The notes under the pieces are model-generated. The model was not told the DNA's origin. It saw only the letters and a list, made by a program, of their open reading frames with translations, and made no database searches. Below, in pieces: positions 1-10,300 of a DNA stretch of 64,000 nucleotides; the first letter of the stretch is position 1, and each line of letters begins with the position of its first letter. This DNA is from Leeia oryzae DSM 17879 (GTDB lineage: Bacteria; Pseudomonadota; Gammaproteobacteria; Burkholderiales; Leeiaceae): contig NZ_AQXU01000013.1 in NCBI RefSeq assembly GCF_000376945.1, positions 1 to 64,000 on the forward strand, given 5' to 3'. A program made the position numbers and the translations under genes.

Positions 1-1076
1 CACAGACGATCACCGTCACGGTGACGAATGTAGATGAAGTGGCACCAGCCTTTAGCAGTGCGACGACCGGCAACGCTGACGAGAACCAGAACCTGCTGTA
101 TACCGCACAGGCCACCGATACGGTGGATTACACCAATCAAACGGTGACCTACAGCCTGAAAGCGAGCACAGGTGATATCAGTCTGCTGGACATCAATAGC
201 AGTACCGGTGCAGTGACGCTCAAGAGCGGCAATCTGGATTATGAGTCCGGCAAGACCAGCTACAGCTTTACCGTTGTTGCTGCAGATGCCACGGGTAACC
301 AGCGTGAGCGTGCAGTGACAATTGCCGTGAACAATCTGGACGAATCAACACCTGTTCCACCGCCACCAGCGCCTGATCCGTCACCTGCACCAGCACCGGT
401 GACGGAGCCGGTTACGCCTCCAAGCACTGAATTGCCTACAGCGCCGCAGGAGCCGAGTGTTCAGCAAGCCGTAACAGATACAAAAGTTGAGGTGCCATTT
501 GCAAACGTAGCGCCGGCATCTGTCGATCTGGCCCAGCCTGGTGACAGGGGTGATCGTCCGGTGGTCGAGACGCCATCGGGCTTGTCATTGCCCTCACAGT
601 CCGAGATCAATGATCATCTGACGCAGCCAGCACCCGGGGCGTTCAGGATTGCCGTGCTTAAAGCCGATGATGTCAGCCTGATTGTCTTTAATGGTGTGCC
701 TGATCAGGCGTTTGAAGTCAGTGCGACACTGGATTTCAAACTGCCAGCCGATGCATTTGTGCATACAAAAGAAGATGCGGTGGTCAAGATTTCTGCCCAG
801 CTGGCCGATGGTCGTCCGCTGCCTGGCTGGATAAAGTTTGATGCAACCACAGGGCGTTTTCTGGGGCAAGCGCCAGACGGGCAGGAAATGGAGCTGCAGA
901 TTCTGGTGATTGCCAGAGACAATGACGGTAGAGAGGCATCGGCCATTTTCAAACTGAAGCTTGGCAAGCCAAGAGAAACCAAAGTTGGGTTGAATGACCA
1001 ACTGATGCTAAGCAAACAGCTACCGGCAAACCTGCAACGGCTTGGTCGCTTGCTAAGTACCGCACGGAGTACGTAA
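1..1076 (+). CDS. C-terminal end of a large cadherin-repeat surface protein (5' end outside window)
   Basis: The frame is open from base 3 with no start codon, so the gene begins upstream; 357 C-terminal residues are visible. Bases 30-340 encode one cadherin-like repeat (DENQNLLYTAQATD..., a SLLDINSSTGAVTLKSG stretch and a closing TIAVNNLDE). A Pro-rich linker (bases 345-450) follows, and bases 690-960 encode an Ig-like putative domain with the signature LPGWIKFDATTGRFLG. Tandem cadherin/VCBS-type repeats are typical of giant secreted adhesins. The next two genes start immediately downstream and look like its export machinery. No RTX nonapeptides and no LPXTG are visible in this part. Function as adhesin or biofilm matrix protein is inferred from architecture. 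Confidence 0.8.
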   Translation, partial: QTITVTVTNVDEVAPAFSSATTGNADENQNLLYTAQATDTVDYTNQTVTYSLKASTGDISLLDINSSTGAVTLKSGNLDYESGKTSYSFTVVAADATGNQRERAVTIAVNNLDESTPVPPPPAPDPSPAPAPVTEPVTPPSTELPTAPQEPSVQQAVTDTKVEVPFANVAPASVDLAQPGDRGDRPVVETPSGLSLPSQSEINDHLTQPAPGAFRIAVLKADDVSLIVFNGVPDQAFEVSATLDFKLPADAFVHTKEDAVVKISAQLADGRPLPGWIKFDATTGRFLGQAPDGQEMELQILVIARDNDGREASAIFKLKLGKPRETKVGLNDQLMLSKQLPANLQRLGRLLSTARST

Positions 1077-2441
1077 TTGGCAGACGTCAGTCAGGTACCC
1101 AATCCGCTTTTGTCTTTGATTGAACTCGGGCGCCGTGCGCGCCGGGCCAGCTCTGCTGCAGAGCTGGCTTTTTTGCTTGTCAATGACAGCATGTTGCTGG
1201 TGCCTTATCGTCAGGCGGCATTATGGCTTGAGCACCAAGGCATGGTGGCCTTGTCTGGCGTGATTCAGCCAGAACCCAATGCCCCATATGTACAGTGGCT
1301 GTCCCGTGTGTGCAGCCACCTGCACCAGACCCGGCAACAAGCCGAGCATATCGATGTCAGCAGCCTGCCGGAAGACTTGCAAGCGGAGTGGGGTAAATGG
1401 CTGCCGGCGCATGCACTCTGGCTACCCGTTACGAGCGGGACAACCGGGCAGGAGAGCGCTGGCGGGGTGATTTATGCGGGTGCAGACAACTGGCACGAAT
1501 CCAGTATTCCCTTGCTCTCTGAGTGGGTTGATGACTGGACCCATGCCTGGCAGGGGTTCCATCGGCCAAGTGTAAAGCAACGCCTGCTAGCCTGGTGGAT
1601 GGTGCATGGGCATCGTCCCGACTACCCCTGGTGGAAGCGCCCCAAGACATGGTTGCTGGCGGCTCTGGTGCTGATTTTGCTGTTTCCTGTGCATTTGAGC
1701 GTTTTGTCGCCCGGAGAGCTGATTGCCGCCCATCCGGTTGCCGTCCGGGTTCCCATGGATGGCGTGTTCGGCCAGTTTTTGGTAACACCCAATCAGATGG
1801 TCAAGAAGGGACAAGTGCTGTTCGAGATGGATCAGGTCGCCTTGCGCGGGCGCCTGGATGTGACCCGGCAGGAGCTTGCCACAGCCCAGGCCGAATACCG
1901 CCAGCAGGCAGCGCAGTCTCTGGAAGACGGCAAGACCAACATGCAGCTGGCCACCCTCTCCGGACGTATCGAGCAGAAGCAGTCCGAACTGGATTACCTG
2001 CTGGCCTTGCAGGGGCGTTCTCGGGTGGCAGCTTCCAAGAGCGGTATTGTGATTTTTGATAATCCGAGTGACTGGATCGGCAAACCGGTGCAGACCGGCG
2101 AGCGCGTCATGCGTATTGCGTCTCCGGATGATGTGGAAATCGAGGTATGGGTCGGGGTGGCTGATGCCGTGCCGTTTCCGGATCATTCCCCCGTAACACT
2201 CTACCTTTCATCGGCCCCGTTGTCGCCGGTTTCCGGACAGCTGACCTATATGGGCTATGATGCGATTGCGCGACCGGATGGCAACTTTGCCTACCGGTTG
2301 CGTGCCAAACTGCTGCAACCCTCGGCCGGTTATCGTATCGGCCTGAAAGGGACGGCCAAGGTCTCTGCCAACTGGGTACCGCTGGTGTACTGGGCTACCC
2401 GTAAACCCTTGGCCGTGATTCGTCAGGCGACAGGCTGGTAA
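1077..2441 (+). CDS. GAF-like / HlyD-type periplasmic adaptor protein
   Basis: 454 residues. The TTG start directly follows the upstream TAA, and GGAG at 1066-1069 sits 7 bases before it, so the two genes are coupled. Residues 10-160 look like a GAF-type cytoplasmic sensor fold (weak similarity judged by eye). A single membrane helix lies at about 191-208. The periplasmic part follows: a first biotinyl-lipoyl half motif (about 222-252), a short coiled coil (255-310, rich in Gln, Ala and Glu) and a second half motif (318-347). This is HlyD/membrane-fusion organisation. It overlaps the next gene by one base (TAATG). The likely role is the adaptor of a secretion complex for the upstream adhesin. 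An N-terminal sensor domain on an adaptor is unusual. Confidence 0.8.
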   Translation: MADVSQVPNPLLSLIELGRRARRASSAAELAFLLVNDSMLLVPYRQAALWLEHQGMVALSGVIQPEPNAPYVQWLSRVCSHLHQTRQQAEHIDVSSLPEDLQAEWGKWLPAHALWLPVTSGTTGQESAGGVIYAGADNWHESSIPLLSEWVDDWTHAWQGFHRPSVKQRLLAWWMVHGHRPDYPWWKRPKTWLLAALVLILLFPVHLSVLSPGELIAAHPVAVRVPMDGVFGQFLVTPNQMVKKGQVLFEMDQVALRGRLDVTRQELATAQAEYRQQAAQSLEDGKTNMQLATLSGRIEQKQSELDYLLALQGRSRVAASKSGIVIFDNPSDWIGKPVQTGERVMRIASPDDVEIEVWVGVADAVPFPDHSPVTLYLSSAPLSPVSGQLTYMGYDAIARPDGNFAYRLRAKLLQPSAGYRIGLKGTAKVSANWVPLVYWATRKPLAVIRQATGW

Positions 2442-4540
2442 TGGCACTGCCCCCGTTACGACAAGAATTATCGCTGCTGCCTGGCCCCGCCTTGCTGGAT
2501 GGCCAGCCCAGCCATACCTTGCATGATCCGGTGCGGAATGTGTACTTTCAGCTGGATTGGCCTACCTTCGAGATCCTGAGCCGCTGGATGATGTCAGACC
2601 CGGCGCATATCATTCAGGACATCGAGCAGCATACAACCCTCACCATTACCGAAGATGACCTGATTGCCGTTGCCGAGTTTCTGGCCCAGAACGAATTGCT
2701 GCAGGTACAACCCGGACAGGCCGGCAAGATGGCAGGGCACCTGCAAAAGCTGTCTGGTAACTGGTGGCAATGGCTGCTACACCACTATTTGTTTTTTCGG
2801 GTACCACTCGTCAAACCAGACCGCTTGATTACTCGGCTGGAAAGATACACCCGGTTTGTCTTTACCCCCTGGTTTGCCTTGGCAACCTTGCTGGCATTGC
2901 TGTTTGGCGTGGTGCAGATTTATCGTGGCTGGGACAGTTTTTCCAGCACCTTGCTGGATCAGTTTTCCATCAAGGGCGTGCTGGGTTACGGGCTGACGCT
3001 GATCCTCGTTAAGGTACTGCATGAGCTGGGGCATGCCACCACGGCCAAACGGTTTGGGTGCAAGATACCGACAATGGGGGTTGCCTTTCTGGTCATGCTG
3101 CCGGTTGCCTATACCGACACCAATGATGTATGGCGCCTGACCAGCAAACAGCAACGCCTTGCCGTGGCTGGCGCAGGTATCCTGACAGAGCTCATGATTG
3201 CAATCTGGGCCGGTTTTCTTTGGTATTGGCTGCCAGACGGGTTGGCCAGATCCATCGCTTTCATGCTGGCCACTACCACCTGGGTGGCGACCGTGCTGAT
3301 CAATGCCAGCCCGTTCATGCGTTTTGACGGTTACTTCCTGTTGTCAGACTTTTTGGGGCTGCCAAACTTGCACACCCGTGCCTTTGCCTTGGCCCGCTGG
3401 CATCTGCGCGAAGTGCTGTTCGGGATCCATGCCCCAAAGCCGGAGGCGTTCTCCGCGGCACGAGAACGCCGGCTGATCCTGTTTGCATGGGCGACATGGA
3501 TCTACCGGTTATCGCTGTTCATTGGTATCGCGTTTCTGGTGTACACCTTCTTTATCAAGCTGCTGGGCATCTTGCTGTTTCTGGTCGAGGTGATGTGGTT
3601 TATCTGGCGTCCGTTCAAGCTGGAGTTCAAGGTCTGGCGCGAGCTTTGGCCTGCTATCCGGCAAGGAAAGCACACCCGACGCACGATGATCCTGGCCAGT
3701 GGCATTGTGCTGGCGCTGCTGATGCCCTGGCAAGCCAGCGTGACATCCAGTGGCTTGTTGAGGCCGCAGCAGTATGAAGTCATCTACGCACCCAAACACA
3801 GCCGCCTTGCACACAAGTTTCTGCCTGATGATGCCGTAGTCAGGGCGGGCCAGCCCTTGCTGCAGCTGGATTCACCCGAACTGGCGTTTAACATGGCGAG
3901 TAGCGAAGCCAAATTACAGGCACTGCAAACGCTGGTAGCCGTGTCCGGATTTAGCGAAGAGCAAAAGAAACAGCTGCAAGGCATGCAGGGGCAAGTACTG
4001 GCCGCCATGTCAGAACAGCTGGCACAGCGAGACATCAAGGAAAAGATGTTGCGTGTCGCGCCGTTTTCCGGGCGTTTTCGCTGGATCAACCCCGACATTC
4101 GCGAAGGGGAATGGTTGTCCGAGTCTGAGCCGTTGGCACTGATGATCGGGCAGGGCGGATATCAGGTCACCATGATGTTGCCGGAAGACGATGTGGTCCA
4201 GCTGGTCAAAGGGGATGAAGGACGGTTCTACCCGGAAAGTGCGCCGTTGCAAAGTGTCAGCCTGAAAGTCGCATCGATTGCCGAAGAGCCTGTTCATTAT
4301 CTGCAAGAGCCGTTGCTGGCGAGCCAGCATGGCGGGAGCTTGCTGGTAAGGGAAAAGAACAATGTGCTTGTTTCCGATGTGGCGCTTTATCAGGTCACGT
4401 TAACCGCAACAGACATGCCCAAAGATTTGCTCATGCATGGCTGGCGGGGCAAAGTGGTGGTGCATGGCCGCTCCAGAATTCCCGTTGTGTCGTGGGTTCG
4501 GCATGCTGTGGCGGTATTCTGGCGCGAGGCAGGCTTTTAG
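2441..4540 (+). CDS. PqqD-like / M50 (site-2-type) metalloprotease / HlyD fusion membrane protein
   Basis: 699 residues; start ATG overlaps the previous stop (TAATG). Residues 28-90 resemble a PqqD-type peptide-binding domain. A polytopic membrane region carries the M50 zinc motif HELGH at 194-198 and the second motif with Asp in PFMRFDGYFLLSD at about 291-303. Further helices lie at about 243-263, 272-290, 345-390 and 414-430. Residues 445-575 are a HlyD-like barrel-sandwich domain on the far side of the membrane. Both protease motifs look intact. The order adhesin, adaptor, M50-HlyD suggests processing and export of the adhesin, but this is inference; no ABC ATPase or TolC-type gene is in the visible part. 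Confidence 0.85.
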   Translation: MALPPLRQELSLLPGPALLDGQPSHTLHDPVRNVYFQLDWPTFEILSRWMMSDPAHIIQDIEQHTTLTITEDDLIAVAEFLAQNELLQVQPGQAGKMAGHLQKLSGNWWQWLLHHYLFFRVPLVKPDRLITRLERYTRFVFTPWFALATLLALLFGVVQIYRGWDSFSSTLLDQFSIKGVLGYGLTLILVKVLHELGHATTAKRFGCKIPTMGVAFLVMLPVAYTDTNDVWRLTSKQQRLAVAGAGILTELMIAIWAGFLWYWLPDGLARSIAFMLATTTWVATVLINASPFMRFDGYFLLSDFLGLPNLHTRAFALARWHLREVLFGIHAPKPEAFSAARERRLILFAWATWIYRLSLFIGIAFLVYTFFIKLLGILLFLVEVMWFIWRPFKLEFKVWRELWPAIRQGKHTRRTMILASGIVLALLMPWQASVTSSGLLRPQQYEVIYAPKHSRLAHKFLPDDAVVRAGQPLLQLDSPELAFNMASSEAKLQALQTLVAVSGFSEEQKKQLQGMQGQVLAAMSEQLAQRDIKEKMLRVAPFSGRFRWINPDIREGEWLSESEPLALMIGQGGYQVTMMLPEDDVVQLVKGDEGRFYPESAPLQSVSLKVASIAEEPVHYLQEPLLASQHGGSLLVREKNNVLVSDVALYQVTLTATDMPKDLLMHGWRGKVVVHGRSRIPVVSWVRHAVAVFWREAGF

Positions 4541-4553
4541 GTTGGGACTGTCA

Positions 4554-5558
4554 TTAATGGAAGGCGCTGATATTTTCCGCCCGGTGTTCTTCCTTGATGC
4601 GGTACATCCGCCTGTCTGCCAGGTCTAGCAGTTGTTCCAGGTTGCTACCGTCAACAGGGAAGAGTGCACCGCCCACACTGGCATGCAAATGAAAGGTTTT
4701 TTCTTCATGGCTGAACGGGGTATTCAGCGTTTCATAAAATCGCTGAATCGTGACATCCAGGTCAGTCTGGTTGCTGATGGATGGCAGCAGCACGCCAAAC
4801 TCATCGCCACCCAGTCGCGCGGCAGTATCTGTCTTGCGGGTAAAGTTGTCTAGCCGCTTTGCAAATTCCATCAGGAATACGTCACCTACCCGATGCCCGA
4901 AAACATCGTTGATCTGTTTCAAGCCATCCATGTCCAGAATCAGAATGCCAAAGCTGCGCGGGGTGCGGACATTTTGATGAACAAGGTTCTGCAAGCGGTC
5001 CATAAACAGGGATCGATTGGCCAAGCCCGTCAGCTCATCATGCGTTGCACGATAAAACAGGGTCTCTTTACCGTATTTGGTGGCAAAGAACATGGTTGCA
5101 CCAATCACTTCGGATAGCTGTTGCAATAACTCGGCATCGTCTTCGGTAAACCGGTTGGTGTCGACTGACATGGCTTTTAGCACGCCAACCACCGCATCGC
5201 CGTGCTTGAGCGGTAGCGCAATCATGGAGCGCAAGCCAATGCGCTGGCAGGCCTTTCTGTCTACACGATGATCGGTTTCCGAATCTTCACAAACCACGGT
5301 TTTTCCGGAACGAATGCAGTAACCGGACAAACTGTTGTTTTTCCTGAGCCGCAGGCCCAACTGAGCTTGCGCGATACCTGAGGTGGCGCGGTAGACCATC
5401 TGGTTACCTTCGACCAATTCGATGACCGCTCCCTCTGCATCAATAATGGTGATCAGCCGATCTACCACCAGTTGCATGACACTCCCCAGATCCAGCCCGA
5501 GCTTGGAAATCTCTGTCTGAAGCTGAATGACAGACATCAACTGTTTTCTGGACAGCAT
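4554..5558 (-). CDS. GAF-GGDEF diguanylate cyclase
   Basis: 334 residues, soluble. Residues 20-160 form a GAF domain with the typical segment GLRSMIALPLKHGDAVVGVL. Residues 170-325 form a GGDEF domain with the HDELTGLANR entry motif and an intact GGDEF at 250-254. An RxxD inhibitory site (RKTD, 241-244) lies five residues before it, as in feedback-inhibited enzymes. The protein should make c-di-GMP from two GTP under control of a small-molecule or redox cue sensed by GAF. It is convergent with the adhesin-export operon, only 13 bases away. c-di-GMP control of adhesin export is a common arrangement, but no direct link is shown here. Confidence 0.95.
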   Translation of the reverse strand: MLSRKQLMSVIQLQTEISKLGLDLGSVMQLVVDRLITIIDAEGAVIELVEGNQMVYRATSGIAQAQLGLRLRKNNSLSGYCIRSGKTVVCEDSETDHRVDRKACQRIGLRSMIALPLKHGDAVVGVLKAMSVDTNRFTEDDAELLQQLSEVIGATMFFATKYGKETLFYRATHDELTGLANRSLFMDRLQNLVHQNVRTPRSFGILILDMDGLKQINDVFGHRVGDVFLMEFAKRLDNFTRKTDTAARLGGDEFGVLLPSISNQTDLDVTIQRFYETLNTPFSHEEKTFHLHASVGGALFPVDGSNLEQLLDLADRRMYRIKEEHRAENISAFH

Positions 5559-5870
5559 ATTGTCCTCCGCGTGGCCATCTGTGTCCGGGAGTATACGTCA
5601 CTCCGCAGGGGTGAAAAAGCAAATGTTTGAAAATGTTATTGTACGGATCATATGCTTATTTTGTGGGGGTCTGCACTATCATGTGCTGACTTACTGTGTG
5701 CGCCAACCTGTTTTCAATATTCTACGCTTATGTCTGTCACCGTACAGATGCACCACTGTGAAGAGGCCATGATCAGGTATCCGGTCTTGTGCATGTCGTT
5801 ATTGAAACCCGGGATAAGCTGAACACAGAGATTAGCTTTGACATGTGCACCTTCTTCAGGAGGCATCCCT
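5559..5870. promoter_or_regulatory. Divergent intergenic region before the crystallin-like gene
   Basis: 312 bases without a credible gene. It must hold the promoter of the minus-strand diguanylate cyclase and that of the plus-strand crystallin-like gene. The only clear signal is the shared stress-island element at 5727-5748. A strong Shine-Dalgarno (CAGGAGG at 5857-5863) precedes the ATG at 5871. Confidence 0.5.
5727..5748 (+). promoter_or_regulatory. Stress-island operator, site A
   Basis: 22-bp element of pattern CTTATGT-N2-G-N2-A-N-CGTAC-N-GA, 122 bases before the ATG of the crystallin/glycine-zipper gene. It matches site B (6782-6803) at 16 of 22 positions, and the outer half-sites CTTATGT and CGTAC are identical. 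Confidence 0.5.
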
Positions 5871-6683
5871 ATGAAAGCAATCTTTAAAATGGCGCTGACA
5901 CTTGCCATTACGATGATTACCACCCAGGCGTTCGCCGATATTGTCTTTTATGAAAACGAAGGCTTTAGCGGTCGATCTTTTACAACGAACAGGCAAGTCA
6001 GCAATCTATACAACAATGGCTTTAATGACCGAGCCTCTTCGGCCATTGTCTTGAGTGACCGATGGGAGGTCTGTTCTGATTCTGGATTTAACGGGGATTG
6101 CATTTACTTGCGACCAGGGCGGTATTCGTCATTAGACGCGATGGGCATGAATAATAGTGTTTCTTCTGCCCGCATGATCAGCGGGACGGCCCGCTATGAT
6201 GAGCAACGCTATGCCCCGGACCCTGAGCCCGTTTATGACAACCGTCGTCGCAATCGTGAGCGTTTGTATACTGCCTATGTGACGTCAGTCCGTGCGGTGA
6301 TTGCAGATTCCGGACAGCGCTGCTGGATTGAGCGCGATCAGGTCGAGCCAGACCGTAGCCGTAGCAATGTGCCGGGTACCGTGCTTGGTGCCGTGATCGG
6401 GGGCGTACTTGGCCACCAGATCGGTAGCGGAAGTGGTCGGGATGTTGCCACTGTTGGCGGGGCAATTGCCGGTGGGGTGATCGGTTCAAATATCAGTCGT
6501 GACCGAAATAACCAGACCTATTCAAGAGATGTTCAGCATTGCAGTAACGCCAGCTATCAGACATCCCCTGACTATTGGGATGTGACGTATACCTTCCGAG
6601 GCATACAGCATCGAATCCAGATGACATACGCCCCAGGGCGCACCGTCACGGTCAATGCACGCGGTGAACCGCGCGCGTCGTAA
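5871..6683 (+). CDS. Secreted beta/gamma-crystallin-like protein with glycine-zipper 2TM domain
   Basis: 270 residues from the ATG at 5871, chosen over an upstream ATG at 5838 because CAGGAGG lies 7 bases before it and a clean signal peptide follows (cleavage after AFA, residue 22). Residues 23-105 form a beta/gamma-crystallin fold (DIVFYENEGFSGRSF; CSDSGFNGDCIYLRPGRYSSL), a type found in bacterial Ca2+-binding and stress proteins. Residues about 165-205 are a Gly-rich zipper (GAVIGGVLGHQIG ... GGAIAGGVIGSNI), as in the Rickettsia 17-kDa antigen family. It is probably an envelope or outer-membrane-associated protein. It is preceded by operator site A and followed by a clear terminator. Confidence 0.85.
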   Translation: MKAIFKMALTLAITMITTQAFADIVFYENEGFSGRSFTTNRQVSNLYNNGFNDRASSAIVLSDRWEVCSDSGFNGDCIYLRPGRYSSLDAMGMNNSVSSARMISGTARYDEQRYAPDPEPVYDNRRRNRERLYTAYVTSVRAVIADSGQRCWIERDQVEPDRSRSNVPGTVLGAVIGGVLGHQIGSGSGRDVATVGGAIAGGVIGSNISRDRNNQTYSRDVQHCSNASYQTSPDYWDVTYTFRGIQHRIQMTYAPGRTVTVNARGEPRAS

Positions 6684-6698
6684 TTGCTGTTTCTTTTC

Positions 6699-6722
6699 AT
6701 GGCCCTGCGGGGCCATTTTTTC
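6699..6722 (+). terminator. Intrinsic terminator after the crystallin-like gene
   Basis: Stem ATGGCCC (6699-6705), 4-base loop, GGGCCAT (6710-6716), followed by a run of T. Classical rho-independent form, 16 bases after the stop codon. Confidence 0.9.
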
Positions 6723-6781
6723 TCATGCCATCTTTTTGTCCACCACCTGTCACGGATGTCTGACGGCATCCATCACCCGGG

Positions 6782-6803
6782 CTTATGTACGCTAGCGTAC
6801 CGA
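6782..6803 (+). promoter_or_regulatory. Stress-island operator, site B
   Basis: Best copy of the element, containing the perfect 14-bp palindrome GTACGCTAGCGTAC at 6787-6800 with CTTAT before and CGA after. It lies 113 bases before the BON lipoprotein start. Site C at 22766-22787 is identical over 21 of 22 bases, although the surrounding DNA is not duplicated. Confidence 0.6.
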
Positions 6804-6916
6804 CCGGAGTCAGGGGGAAGGCTAGCCTTGTCTTGTTGGCGTACCCAATGTGTGTATTTGGGGCGCCGGGGTTGGTTGGTGGCATGCCTGATTCACACAC
6901 TTCTGGAGGTTCCATC

Positions 6917-7231
6917 ATGAAACCCATCGGTAAATATCTTTCTGCATTTTTCATCGCTTTTTCGTTGCTGTCTGTTGCGGGCTGCGGTTCCATGCACCGG
7001 CATCAGGAAACGGGCGCCTACATGGACGACAGGACCCTTAGCATCAAGGTGAAAGAGGCCATTTTTGATGACCCGACGCTGAAGGTGTTCGAAATCAATG
7101 TCACGACTTATCAGGGGGTAGTGCAACTGAGCGGATTTGTCCGCTCGCGGACCGATGCAAATCGGGCCATGACGGTTGCACGCAATGTCCGCGGGGTCAC
7201 GAACGTAGTGGATGACATGCAGATCAAGTAA
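6917..7231 (+). CDS. BON-domain lipoprotein (OsmY-like), copy 1
   Basis: 104 residues from the ATG at 6917, with TGGAGG 10 bases upstream. The lipoprotein signal has lipobox SVAGC (Cys23). One BON domain follows at about 40-104 (VKEAIFDDPTLKVFEINVTTYQGVVQLSGFV ... ARNVRGVTNVVDDM). BON proteins are periplasmic and bind phospholipid surfaces; OsmY is induced by osmotic and stationary stress. The paralogue at 23323-23637 has the same length and about 60% identity, so the two derive from a duplication. Its promoter region holds operator site B. Confidence 0.93.
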   Translation: MKPIGKYLSAFFIAFSLLSVAGCGSMHRHQETGAYMDDRTLSIKVKEAIFDDPTLKVFEINVTTYQGVVQLSGFVRSRTDANRAMTVARNVRGVTNVVDDMQIK

Positions 7232-7372
7232 GTAAATCGTGATTGGCCACGGCCCCTGCAGAATCTGTTGTTCTGCCGGGGCCGTAGGCACATCTGCTTT
7301 TTGCCCGTGGTGCGCTGATGATCACCGGCAAGCTCCGGATGAGATGCATCTTTAAGGGAAAGGCCCCGACCA

Positions 7373-10300
7373 TTGATTGCTGCTACCAGGTTTCTCGACA
7401 CGCTCCGTGATTATCTGCAGCCTTGCATGACGCTGTTGCGTCGCGGCAGATGGTCTCCGGCCAGCCCGGAGGAAGAACCACCGCTAAGATCCGAATTGCT
7501 CAGTGCCGAGCAGATGGCAAGGCATGGCAAGGCGTTGGCGGCGTTGCACCCGTTGGCTAGCGGCTCCGCACCAGACCTGCTGCTACCACGGCTGGCGGCC
7601 AATGAAGCGGCATTGATCAGCGTGTGTGATGTCCTGATGCTCTCTGGCGCCCACAAGCGCCGCAGCACGCCGGCGGGTGGTTGGCTGCTGGATAACTTTT
7701 ACCTGATAGAAGAACAGATACGTACCGCCAAACGGCACTTGCCCAGAGGATACAGCCGGGAGCTGCCCCGCCTGGCGCATGGCCCCTCTGCCGGGCGTCC
7801 GCGCGTGTACGACATTGCACTGGAGATGGTCTCGCATGGGGATGGCCGGGTTGATACCGAGAGCCTGAGCCGGTTCGTGACTGCGTACCAGAGCGTGACC
7901 CCGCTCAAACTGGGCGAATTATGGGCGATTCCGATCATGTTGCGGCTGGCCGTCATCGAGAACCTCCGCCGTGTCGGGATGCAGATTGCCATTGGCGCCA
8001 ATGAACGTCATCTGGCCGATGTGTGGGCCGACAAGATGATCGCAATGGCCGAACAAGACCCCAAAAACCTGATTCTGGTGATTGCTGACATGGCGCACTC
8101 CGGCCCGCCAATGGTCAGCGCTTTTGTGGCAGAACTGGCGCGGCGATTACAGGGGCGCGGGCCGGCACTGGCTTTGCCGTTGAACTGGATTGAGCAGCGC
8201 CTTGCCGAATCCGGCATGACCATCGAGCAGCTGGTGCAGCTGGAAAACCAGCAGCAAGCGGCGGATCAGGTATCCATCAGTAACAGTATTGGCAGTTTGC
8301 GGGTATTGGGTGCCATGGACTGGCGCGAGTTTGTGGAAACCATGAGCCTGGTAGAACAGACCTTGCTGGATGACCCGAGTGATGTCTACCGGCATATGGA
8401 TTTTGCGACACGGGACCGTTACCGTCATGCCACCGAAGCCATTGCCAGACAGGGACAACTGGCTGAAATCGAGGTCGCCCACAAGGCGGTCGCACTGGCG
8501 CGCGCAGGTGCCGGGCACCCGGACAGTGTGGGGGAACGGGCAGGGCATGTCGGCTTTTATCTGCTGGATAAAGGCTTGCCCATGCTGGAAGAGGCGGCTG
8601 GTGTACGCCTGCCGTATACCGAGGTTTGCCGGCGCTGGCTGGGCCGGGTGCCGCTGCTGCTGTATCTGGGCGGGATTACCCTGTTGACCGCGATCATGAC
8701 GGTCACCATGCTGATGCAGATGGCCGCTGCGGGCGTACCCGACGCGCTGTTGTGGCTGACGGGTGGCTGTTTGCTGTTGGCGGGCAGCCAGCTGGCGGTG
8801 GCACTGGTGAACTGGCTGGCCACGCTGCTGGTGATACCCCATGCCTTGTCCAGAATGGACTACACCACCGGTATTCCTGCGCATGCACGTACGCTGGTGG
8901 TGGTGCCGACCATGCTGACCAGCGCGGCCAATGTCGACAAGCTGATCGAGGACCTGGAAGTCCGGTTTCTGGCCAACCGGGATGATTCGCTGCACTTTGG
9001 CCTGTTGACGGATGTACGGGACGCGCCGCAGGAAATTTTGCCGGAAGATGCACAACTGGTGGCGCTGGCCAGCAACCGGATTGATGAACTGAACGAGAAA
9101 TATGGTCATGCCGAAGGGCGAGTCACCGATGATATTTTCTTCCTGTTTCATCGGGCACGGCGCTGGAACCCGCAGGAAAAGATCTGGATGGGCTACGAGC
9201 GCAAGCGGGGCAAACTGGCAGATTTGAATGCCCTGTTGCGTACCGACAAGCAGGGGGGCGGGCGCGAGGCATTTTCCCGCATTGTGGGCAATATCGGTAT
9301 TTTGTCCAGCGTGAAGTATGTCATTACTCTGGATACGGATACGCAATTGCCACGCGATGTGGCGCGGCAATTTATCGCCGCCATGGCCCACCCGCTGAAC
9401 CAGCCCTATTACCACGAGACCAAACAGCGGATTACCGAAGGCTATGGCATTTTGCAGCCCCGGGTTGCGATCAGCCTGCCGGGGACAAATCGCTCCCGCT
9501 ATGCGCGTTTGTATGGGGGGGAGCCAGGCATCGACCCTTATACCCGGGTGGTGTCGGACGTATATCAGGATGTCTTTGGGGAAGGCTCGTTTATCGGCAA
9601 GGGCATTTACGATGTCGATGCGTTTGAACTGGCGCTGGGCGGACGCTTTCCGGAAAACCACGTACTGAGCCATGATCTGCTGGAAGGCTGCCACGCGCGG
9701 GCTGGCTTGTTGAGTGACGTGCAATTGTATGAAGAGTATCCGGCCCGTTATCACGCTGATGTAAGCCGCCGGCATCGCTGGATACGTGGTGACTGGCAAT
9801 TGGCCGGCTGGCTGCTGCGGCGTGTGCCTTGCCAATGGCGGGCTATCGGGTCGCAACGCCGACGTAACCCGTTGTCGGCTTTGTCGCAATGGAAGCTGAT
9901 GGATAACTTGCGCCGCAGTCTGGTGCCCACGGCGCTCACGCTGCTGTTGCTGCTGGGCTGGATGACTTTGCCATCGGCCTGGGGCTGGACCGCGGCTGTC
10001 ATCGGTATCTTGCTGGCGCCCGTCTGGTGCGCTGCGATGCTGGATCTGATCCGCAAGCCGGATGATGTCTTGTTCCGGCAGCATCTGGCGGTGATTGTGC
10101 ATTCGCTGGTGCGGCATTTCATGCAGTTTCTGTTTGAACTTGCCTGTCTGCCGTATGAGGCCTTTTATACGCTGGATGCGATTCTCCGCACCAGCTGGCG
10201 CATGCTGGTTATCCGCAAGCGTTTGCTGGAGTGGACACCGTCCAACGAGGCAGAGCACCATTGGGCCAGACGCAATGGGTTGCTGGCTAGTTATCGGGCA

